DNA of 64,000 nt from Lithodes maja. Lineage: Eukaryota > Arthropoda > Malacostraca > Decapoda > Lithodidae. The position numbers were made by a program, and so were the translations under genes. The notes below the pieces were generated by a model. The model did no database searches and had not been told where the DNA came from. It was given only the letters and a program-made list of their open reading frames with translations. Positions 51,933-61,710 of this stretch are shown one piece after another. How positions within the stretch are numbered: position 1 is the first letter of the stretch; each line of letters begins with the position of its first letter. The stretch spans positions 62,001 through 126,000 of the forward strand of contig JBAKBP010001421.1 in NCBI GenBank assembly GCA_037953745.1. The letters are read 5' to 3'.

Positions 51933-52418
51933 TTGGGAGGTTTGACGTACCTCCCAACCTACCAAATAGGAAAACCTACTATTTGGTAGTAGTCTTGGAA
52001 AATCCAACGTCAAGGCTATTAACCTAATTGCAATGACGACTTGTCTATTTTGACTGCTATGTCGTCATTCCAACCGCGGTTAAAAAGAAAACGTCTAGAG
52101 TCTACTCCTTATCTTGCTCTAGGAGACGTACATTAACCAAAACTACCACCGAAGGTGAAAAAAGCATAGAAGAGAAGAAAAAGGGGTTTACCTTAGTTAC
52201 CGCTTAAGGCCCATCCCGTGTTCCGTCATGTGCAGATCCCTGTCGAACGTGCGCATGAGCGACCCTCTCTTGTTATCACATCTCACGTCAGCAGAAGAAC
52301 GCGGATGGGCAGGGGTCCGGCGTGAGGGAGGGTATTATGTACGTTGGATTTTCCAAGACTACTACCAAATAGTAGGTTTTCCTATTTGGTAGGTTGGGAG
52401 GTACGTCAAACCTCCCAA
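51933..52418. mobile_element. Inverted-repeat unit 3 between DIRS A and C
   Basis: 486 bp, nearly identical to units 1 and 2. It truncates the 5' leader of copy A and is followed directly by the 3' end of copy C. Confidence 0.85.
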
Positions 52419-52888
52419 TTTGTTAGTAGTCTTGGCAAATCCAACGTCAAGGCTGCATAACAAATAGGAGGAGGACATCCAAGCCCAACCTACCAAAAAA
52501 AACAATGCATAAAACAAAAGTATGAATGACAAAGACACAATTTAAACAAGAGAGTCTAATAAAAGAGTGAAAAACTGAGGAGTAGCTAAAAAGAACAGTT
52601 TTAACAAATGCCCGTCATTCATAGTAATGCAAAAACATAGACTTGTCTGAAACCAAAAAGGTACTGTACCCAAAATCCCTTTTCTTCAAAAACCAACAAA
52701 AACACTGAACACAAGAACAAAACACAATTTTCAATGTGGCAAAAACACTTATGTACTGGAACAATACATAATCCCAAACTTGCAATCCAGTGTTGCAAAC
52801 CCGTACACCCCCCCCCCCCCTTTGTCATATAAAACAAAGGAAAAGAACGAGGGACAAGGGGGGAAGACCAGGGATCTTCGCCAGAGCA

Positions 52889-53830
52889 CCAGGAAACACG
52901 ACCCCCGAGAGCAATCACCAGCCGAGGGGGTCGAACACTGGACACGGAGAGGTAGGAGGAGATGAAGGAATTGAGAGAAGACCCACAAAACCGCTGAGGC
53001 GAAGGCAGGGAAGGATCGACGTGGCAGGAACCGGAAGGAGGCAGCAAAGGATCTGACATCGTGCGCAGAACCCCTACAAACAGGGCGACGGGCACGAACG
53101 GTCCGACAAACGCGGCGGCCCATCCGCACCTGCGAGAGCCTCCCACCTGTCCGAGGAGACAGCCACACAGCAGGACCCGAAGGCGGCGCCACAGACGCAA
53201 CAGAGGAGCGCAAGGCCGACACCGGGCACAACACATGGCGAGGATGCCCAAGCCGGAAAGCCTGGACGGCGAAAGGCCGGAAAGCGGGGGCCGCCCTCCC
53301 AAGCGTGGTAACAAAAGGAGGGGAGGAGGCGAACGAGACGCCATGCAAGGACGGGGAGAATCGCACGCAGTCCCGGGGCCATGACAATGCCGCTAGGGCA
53401 GACACCCGAACCCCAGTGGCCAGAGCGACAAGGAAGAGCGGACGCCCGAGCAACAGAACCGGCGTAGCGGCCCTTGTAGACGTGGGTGAAGCCAGAAGGA
53501 CCAGAGCCCGCCCCAGATCCCACTGCGGAGGGACCTGGCGCGGAGGAGGTCGATCCCGGAAGGCAGCCGTCAGGAAGGAATCCAGCTCCTGTGGCAGAAC
53601 GACCAGCCCAGCGACGGACCCAAAGAACCCCCGGACGGCAGACAAGCGGGTACGTATAGCGTCGACTCGAAAGCGACGTGTACGGAAGAGGCGAAACAAG
53701 GAGCGTAGGACGAGGGAAGGAGAGCCAACTGGCAGGCGAGTGGCCTGTAGCCACCTAGGAAAAGACCTCCAGCGGGACCCGTAAGGCCCCCAAGGAGAAG
53801 ACGGCCAGGAACGCTGCAGGAAGTCAGTCA
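52889..53830 (-). pseudogene. Tyrosine recombinase remnant, DIRS C
   Basis: LVALATGVRVSALAAL and SAHDVRSFAASF remain readable in one frame (as part of a long frame at 52749-54353), while the Tyr-containing segment NSFISSYLSVSS is in another. Relative to A, GDRVSEL to GVRVSAL is GAC to GTC and GAG to GCG at sense A. Probably inactive because of the frame break. Confidence 0.8.
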
Positions 53831-54034
53831 GGGCCCGGCCAGGGCCTGGCCGGGGACCGGGAGCCACCGTGCCACATGAACAAGCACGATGCGAAGGCCA
53901 ACGAGGCCCGCAGGTCCCCAACCGAGCCCAAGTGGAAGCCGGAGACAGGTAGAGGGACCGGACTCGGGCACCACCGCGGCAACCGGGCGGACCAAGCCCG
54001 TGCCGGCCACAGAGGCGCGAGGAGCCAGACGCAG

Positions 54035-55575
54035 CCGTGGTACAGCCGCAGCCTCGCGAGGACTGGGCACAGCAACAGCGCGTCTGGGGGCGGAAAGATG
54101 TATATCGACCGCCACCTGTACCAGGCCACCATGAAAGCGGCCGGACCCCCCCCTGGAGCGCGAGGCCGGAGGGAGAGGTCCAAAGGCAACTGGCGCGGCA
54201 CCCCCGATGCGAACAAGGCGACCTCCGGAACACCTCAGGAAGCCGCGAGGTCGGCGAACACAGTCCGTTGCATCGCCCATTCAACAAGAACGCCCTGCCC
54301 TCCCGACAGGGCGGCCGCCCACAGGGTGGCAGGCCCGGGCAGGGAGGAGGCATGCAAGGAGAAGGGGTGTCGGGCCGCGAGGAAGAACAACTCCACCGAG
54401 ACCCCCAATAGAGTCAACGACCTGGAGGACCCCCGCAGAAGGAAACAGGGGACAGCCTGTCTGAGTGTCTAACCCGAAGGCCACCGACTGACCCCGAAGG
54501 GCCAGCGCGTGGTCCCGCAGGAAGAACAGAGGAACCAACAGTCCGAGGGCATAGACGGGTAAGTGGAGGGAGACCCACCCATCTGCCGGGAAGTGGACGT
54601 CCCAGGTTCGATCGGGAACCCCACCCAACCACGCTCGACGTATCTGTGGCGACCCAGACCGTCGGCGGGGGGGCGGACCAGGGCACAGCCGCAGAGAGCG
54701 AGCCCTGAGCAACCCAGAGACCGAAGCGTCTGCGAACGGTACGCAGGAGTGGCAGGAGCCGATCCAGAGGGGCAACGGAAACACCGCGGGGCCCATGAGG
54801 AGGAGGCGGAGTAGCCAGAGGCTCCCTAAGGGAAGGGGCAGAGCGGCCCAAAGCAGCGAACCCACGAACGAGTCCCAGAGCCACCCCAGGAGGGAGACCG
54901 AGTGCAACACGACGAAGACCTTCCACCGAAGGTGCACCACGGCCGGCAGACCCCGGGTCACCGTAGCGCCGGACAAAACCCATGCGAGACCGACCCATGG
55001 CACGACACGCGACGGGGTCAAGCGTGAATCGGGAACATCAAAAGGGGAACCCTAACCGTGCGACGGTGCGAACGACTGTGAGGGCGTCGCCAACGCACAG
55101 GCCTAGGGCTTCGAAAACCACCAACCAGTCGGCCAAGGAAAACAGGAGCTGGAGCCCGCTCCTGAGGAGAGGACCCAGAGCCTGCCCCACATGTGCGGAG
55201 AAGATCCGCGGCGCGATGTGGAGACCGAAGGGAAGGCCGGCGAACAGGAACACACGATCGGAAGTCCGAACGGCCAAGAATCGCTGGAAGAGAGGATGGA
55301 GAGGAACGAGCCAAGACGCATCCTGGAGGGCCAGCGACACAACCCACGACAGAGGGCACAGGGCCAGGCATACCAGGGGTACCGGCAGCACCCGAAACCG
55401 TGTGTGCACGACGCGCCCGTTGAGGGCCGACAGAACCACCAACGGTCGCATCGCGTCGCAGTTCGTCGACGGGACCAGAAAGACACGGGAGAGGAAAACC
55501 GGGCGACCGGCGGTCAACTCCCTCGACGCTACCCAGCTCGGGCATGGAAGTGAGCACGTGGGCCACCTCCGAAGA
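54035..55575 (-). pseudogene. RT/RNase H remnant, DIRS C
   Basis: Corresponds to 37540-39078. YLDD became SLAD (55128-55139), KDAYWHVPIH became QDASWLVPLH, and RNase H WVDTDASSEVGWG became WVATDTSSVVGWG with NALELL to YALGLL and WADALS to WAAALS. Each of these is explained by sense A to C, G or T. Catalytically dead, with frameshifts. Confidence 0.9.
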
Positions 55576-55784
55576 GATGGGCCGGCGTCGGTGACAAGAG
55601 CGGAAAGGGGGTCGAGACGTCCACCACCAGGTGAGACCCCACCGCGCAACCCGCCGCCCCCAACGTCCCTCGTGGCAACCGAGGGGCGCAAGGGCAAAAA
55701 CAACCCGAGGGAGCACCCGAGAGGAGGGGAGCGACCCGGTCGGCCAGGCGAGAAGGAGAACAAGGAGGCCGACCCAGAGAACTA

Positions 55785-58618
55785 CACATTGTGTTGACGC
55801 GGAGGTACCCTCGGGACGGGCCGTGCGGGCACGAGCGCCACGTCGACCTCTACCCCCCCCCCCCCCCAAACCCCGGTGAAAAGGGCGGGCCACCCCAACC
55901 CCAGGCCGGCGCGGGGCAGACCACGTCGAAGGGCGGCCGGAAGTGGAAGGCCGGCCAGCCCCGACACAGCGGGGATGAAAGGGGCAAGAACAGAAGGGCG
56001 AGGCGGAATCGACGCACTGGCCTGCAACGTCCCAGTCCTGCGGCCGCGCAAGGCGGCAGCACTTGCAGCAGCACCCCGAAGAGGACCGGCAGAAGGACGG
56101 GACTGAGAAGACCCCGCGTGGGACACAGCACGACGGTGCGTGACGGAAGCAGGGACCGCAACGACACAGCGCGTCGTCGCGTGTCGGAAGCAGGGGCCGC
56201 CGACAGAGAAGCGAGCATACCCAAGCAACCAGCTGAAACAACCCCGACGTATATAGCGCAGAGTACAACAAACCCTGACGAATATCCAAGGGGGCCGGCC
56301 GGCAGAACGAGGACCGCACTGTCGGGCGGCGCCGAGTTGCCGCGCACAAAACCGCCTTCAGCTCGGGAACCAAAGACACCGCGAGCCGAAGGTGGACCCG
56401 CAGAACGCGGTCCAAACCCTCGCGAAGAGCGCCTGGCGCAGACGCCCCGAAAAGCCGCAGGCGGGGACAGACGGCTGGAGGGAACCGAAAGACAAGACAA
56501 GAAGTCCGTCACCCTCTGTCGCAAGGGAAAAACCGTGGCGACAGAGGCCTGATCCGGGTGAGAGAAGAACGGGGTAGCAATAGAACAAAGTTCAAGAATG
56601 GGCGCGCCCATCCAGGACCAGAACGCGCCGGCCAACCCGCCGACAGACACAAGAGGAGGCAAAAGAAGTGACGACCCCAGTCCAACGTCAAGGCTATTAA
56701 CCTAAGGGAGGGACCGAAGGAGAGCCGTCAACGGAACGGTGTGAAGGCGAAGGCCTCAGCAAACCAGGCCTCCAAGGGGAGAGGGCGACCGAGCATGACG
56801 GCGAAGCCAGGCGTACCGGCGTCGCACAAACCCGTCCCATAGGAGGACAGACCCGTCAACACAGCCAGGGACTGAACAGCCGGAAGGAGGTCAGTGCGGC
56901 TGAAGTCTGACCAGAGCGTAGGCCTGCAGAAAGGAGCGGGACCGTAGCAGGGGTAGGAAGGGCGAGGCGCTGAGGGTGAGGCACCGCCAAGAAGCGCGAG
57001 AAGAGGGAGGCGTCCAACGACGCCAAGCACCCATCGAAGCGTGACACAACCCAGCCCTGCAAAGCCAACAATCGAACCGAGAGAGGCGACCCCCCCCCCC
57101 CCTCCACCCAGAAGGGTCGGCCCGCAGGGACAAGCGTGAGCGGGAGCGAGACCCACGACACGAACCAGCAGCGTCGCGGCCCAAGGAAGGCGAGCGACGA
57201 CGGCCGTGTCGCCGTAGAGGGACCCGTCCCCGATCACGAACGGCCGAGGGGGAAACAGCACCATCCCCCTCTTCCAGCGACACGACAGCTCCCGAGAAAG
57301 GGGGAGCCCGAAACCTCACCGAGGCAAGAGGAGGGGTACCCCCCAGGCGAGACGGGAAGTGAAGGGCAGGAAGAGAAGAAGGAGGAGGAGCAGGACGACG
57401 GGAGGGGGAAGGCTGGCCGGGTGAAAGGAGGCCAGAAGGAGCCGCGGGGGGAAACAGAGCAAGGACCCCCGGGGCTGAGAGAACAGGGCGGCCCGACACC
57501 GAGGCGGAGGAGGGAGGGACCTCCACCGTGGGACGAGACCGTGAAGGAAGAAGAGGCACTGAAGCAGGTGAAGTAGGAGAAGCAACGACACCCAGGCGGA
57601 CCCTCCTGGACAGTGTAGGAGGGAGCAGAGGGCCAGCGACAGCACGAACAACCGCGCGCGGAGAGGACGACGTAAGAGGAAGTCGTCTGGGCTAGGAAAG
57701 CGGGCGGAAGGGAGGAGAGCCCCTATCCGTAGAGGCCAGGGGAGGGCGCACAGGAGCAGAGCCGCTACCCCGGCCTCAGGGCGAGAACCAAGACGAGGGC
57801 GACGGGCGACGTCAAGGCGATCAGGAGGACGACGAGGGGCAGTAGCGAGGCGAGCGAGAGCGTGGAGGCTTAGGTTGACCAGTAGCGTAGGTGAACCATA
57901 TGATACCCAGCTCGCCTTGTACCATTTGTGCCAACCCCAGATGGGACGTCACAACGTCGTCCACGAATTCCAGGTACCTATTTACAGCTAGGTGAACTGA
58001 GGCTAACACATGAAAGGAGACAAGCCCAATTCGTCACCGCCCGGTCTGGGATTGAACCCCCGACCCCTCGTGTGTGAGACGAGAGCTCCACCTACGAGGC
58101 TACGGGCTGTGTTGAACGGCCGTCAGTCGGGTCAGGGATACCCAGGGTGACGCGGAACCGGGCGGCAACAAAGGCCGGGGAACGGCGGCCCACAGGCCCA
58201 ATGTGGCGGGAGACCATCGGCCACACCGACGGAAGGGAAGCAGAGGCCACAGCCGCCGCCGAGGAACCAGGGCCATGGAGCAGCACAACCACCAGGGCCA
58301 GACACGGGCCACACAGAGCAGGGAGGTAGGCCGTAGAGGACACAAAGAGCGAGTGGCGCAAGCAGGACATGTGGCTCACCAAGCACGGGGAGCGACAACC
58401 AAGGCGAAAGCAAAGCAGCCGACCAGCACGAGAAGAACACACACCAGATTCAGCACGTCGAAGGAGTAAGTGGAGAGAATGGCCAAGAAGAACCAGGGAA
58501 GGAGCATGGGGAAACAGGAACACACATGCAAACAGGTATCTGTACTCACCCTAAACTGGGAGCACAGAGGTAGGTGAGGAGGGCGGCCGAGGCGGAAGAG
58601 CACCAGCAGAACCTGCAA
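55785..58618 (-). pseudogene. Gag-like region remnant, DIRS C
   Basis: Corresponds to the gag-like frame of A. It lacks about 400 bp found in A (around A 49810-50220) and carries a 25-bp insertion of the element's terminal word (about 56681-56706) and a SINE. Pro/Leu/Arg-rich open frames on both strands are by-products of composition. Confidence 0.8.
57867..58111 (-). mobile_element. tRNA-derived SINE in DIRS C
   Basis: Sense is minus. The head resembles a tRNA: TAGCCTCGTAGG (box A-like), an anticodon stem-loop with 5-bp stem CTCGT/ACGAG and loop CTCACAC (CAC, as in a valine tRNA), and box B GGTTCAATCCC. The body contains CACCTAGCTGTAAATAGGTA. It replaces about 85 bp of gag sequence present in copy A. 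It is not adenine-depleted. Confidence 0.8.
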
Positions 58619-60159
58619 AGATGGAGAAAGTGTTAACCACCACTCAACATCTTACATGCAGGGCCTATAACACCAGGAAAGTGCATACACCAATATAGTA
58701 TCAGGCAACAATATGACATAAAAAAGGTCAACAGTGAAAGCCAACTATAACCGCAAATTTGCGGGCCAATGGAGGTAGAACCGTACCGACACAACCCCCC
58801 CACATCGCCACGAGACCCCCCAGCGATCTCCGCAAATTTGCGGGGAGCCGAAACGACCCAGAGGACCGAATCGAGCACTCCGCAAATTTGCGGGACCGGC
58901 CAAGAGGGCCCGGTGCCGAAAAAGCGAGAGGGGCGTCTAGGAAAACCAAAAAAGGCCCGCAAACAAGCGTCAACTCCTTATGAACTCCAAGCGACGATGA
59001 CCATCAAGCTGAGCAGTGTCTTTCTTGATAATATCCTGACTCAACCGGTCAAGGGAGAGGCAAGGAAGACACACCAGGGGAGAGGAGGCACATCCCCCAG
59101 GAACCACCCAACCCACAGAGATAGAGCAAAGCCCATGAGGAGAAGTGGCAGGTTGGGTGGTTTGGCACAAACAGGGGCCCCCGTGGGGTACCCCAGGATT
59201 GGGCAAAAGCTATGAAAGGATGGAGGTGAAAACAGGAAGGGAACACAAAAACCAGTAAATGAAACTGGCGAGAAAAAGGGTGGCCTAGCCGCGAGTAGAG
59301 AATGTGTCAGGGGCGAAAAACCCTGTGGTGTGAGGGAGAGGCCCCCGTGGGGTACCCCTGGATATCACGAACCACCAAGCGCCCAGGCCCTTGAGACACA
59401 GTGAAGGCTCGAAAGGGGGGACTCGGGAATAACGCTATTTATGCGGCTGACACAAACACTACAAACAGCACCGCCACCACGAAATCTCAGATTGTGAACC
59501 AACTGTACACCTAGGCTATGAAAAAATGAGAACTCATAGGGGCATAGCAAGTCCTGAATGATAAACAAGCTAGGCTAAATGAAGCTAAAAGCTAAACTAT
59601 GCCCAGACTAACAGGAAAAAAGAATATGAAAAGAGAAAGAATGAAAAAATATAGACGGGGAACGCCAAGCGCCCCCGTACCTTCGGTAGCTATTTCCACA
59701 CGCGTCTCCATTAAACACACTGAGGAGCCCATTTACGTGTGTCCTAGATCACGTAACATCTGTCTAACAAAAAGAAGGCCAGAAAAGCCGAAACGAACCT
59801 AAAACAGGGTGAATTGAAGGAGCACAACAAAAGCGGACTTCAACAATGGCGACGCGTGAAAAAATGATAACAAGAGAGGGTCGCTTATGCGCACGTTCGA
59901 CAGGGATCTGCGCATGACGGAACACGGGATGGGCCTTGAGCGGTAACTAAGGTAAACCCCTTTTTCTTCTCTTCTATGCTTTTTTCACCTTCGGTGGTAG
60001 TTTTGGTTAATGTACAACGTCTCCTAGAGCAAGATAAGGAGTAGACTCTAGACGTTTTCTTTTTAACCGCGGTTGGAATGACGACATAGCAGTCAAATTA
60101 GACAAGTCGTCATTGCAATTAGGTTAATAGCCCTGACGTTGGATTTGCCAAGACTACTA
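58619..60159 (-). repeat. DIRS C 5' non-coding region and terminus
   Basis: Leader with three CCGCAAATTTGCGG palindromes (58751, 58830, 58880). Base composition and differences from B and D are not biased at sense A. No gene. Confidence 0.75.
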
Positions 60160-61710
60160 TTTGTTAGTAGTCTTGGCAAATCCAACGTCAAGGCTATTAA
60201 CCTAATTGCAATGACGACTTGTCTATTTTGACTGCTATGTCGTCATTCCAACCGCGGTTAAAAAGAAAACGTCTAGAGTCTACTCCTTATCTTGCTCTAG
60301 GAGACGTTGTACATTAACCAAAACTACCACCGAAGGTGAAAAAAGCATAGAAGAGAAGAAAAAGGGGTTTACCTTAGTTACCGCTTAAGGCCCATCCCAT
60401 GTTCCGTCATGTGCAGATCACTGTCGAACGTGCGCATGAGCGACCCTCTCTTGTTATCATTTTTTCACGCGCCTCCATTGATTGAGTCCGCTTTTGTTGT
60501 GCTCCTTCAATTCACCCTGTTTTAGGTTCGTTTCGGCTTTTCTGGCCTTCTTTTTGCTAGACAGATGTTACGTGATCTAGGACACACCTAAATGGGCTCC
60601 TCAGTGTGTTTAATGGAGACGCGTGTGGAAATAGCTACCGAAGGTACGGGGCGCTTGGCATTCCCCGTCTATATGTTTTCATTCTTTCTCTTTTCATATT
60701 TTTTTTTCCTGTTAGTCTGGGCATAGTTTAGCTTTTAGCTTCAATTAGCCTAGCTTGTTTATCATTCAGGAATTGCTATGCCCTTATGAGTTCTCATTTT
60801 TTCATAGCCTAGGTGTACAGTTGGTTCACAACCTGAGATTTCGTGGTGGCGGTGCTGTTTGTAGTGTTTGTGTCAGCCGCATGACTAGCGTTATTCCCGA
60901 GTCCCCCCTTTCGAGCCTTCACTGTGTCTCAAGGGCCTGGGCGCTTAGTGGTTCGTGATACCCAGAGGTACCCCACGGGGGCCTCTCCCTCACTCCACAA
61001 GGTTTTTCGCCCCTGACACATTCTCTACTCGCGGCTAGGCCACCCTTTTTGTCACCAGTTTCATTACTGGTTTTTTGTGTTCCCTTCCTGTTTTCACCTC
61101 CATCCTTTCGTAACTTTTGCCCAATCCTGGGGTACCCCACGGGGGCCCCTGTTGTGCCAAACCGCCCAACCTGCCACTTCTCCTCATGGGCTTTGCTCTA
61201 TCTCTGTGGGTTGGGTGGTTCCCAGGGGATGTGCCTCCTCTCCCCTGGTGTGTCTTCCTTGCCTCTCCCTTGACCGGTCGAGTCAGGATATTATCAAGGA
61301 AGACACTGCTCAGCTAGATGGTCACGGTCATCGTCGCTTGGAGTTCATAAGGAGTTGACGCTTGTTTGCCGGCCTTTTTTGGTTTTCCTAGACGCCCCTC
61401 TCGCTTGTTCGGCACCGGGCCCTCTTGGCCGTTCCCGCAAATTTGCGGAGTGCTCGATTCGGCCCTCTGGGTCGTTTCGGCTCCCCGCAAATTTGCGGAG
61501 ATCGCTGGGGGGTCGCGTGGCGATGTGGGAGGTTTGTGTCGGTACGGATCTACCTCTATTGGCCCGCAAATTTGCGGTTATAGTTGGCTTTCACTGTTGA
61601 CCCTTTTTTGTGTCATATTGTTGCCTGATACTATATTGGTGTATGCACTTTCCTGGTGTTATAGGCCCTGCATGTAAGATGTTGAGTGGTGGTTAACACT
61701 TTCTCCATCT

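Larger units (their letters stand above)
52419..60159 (-). mobile_element. DIRS retrotransposon copy C (adenine-depleted body)
   Basis: Complete from 3' terminal word (52421) to 5' terminal word (ends 60159), with full SINE insertion. Body about 52840-58600 is adenine-depleted on the sense strand; ends are not. It shares most changes with B and D. Its 5' end abuts the 5' end of copy D head to head. Confidence 0.85.

Noticed and set aside
55018..56415. 465-codon frame joining gag-like and RT-like text in DIRS C
   Set aside because: It is a composition artefact: the text crosses gag and RT regions in the wrong frames compared with copy A.
58025..58111. Functional tRNA-Val gene
   Set aside because: The head shows a CAC loop, but there is no complete acceptor stem. 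The same sequence recurs with a fixed SINE body in D, and the body alone in B.
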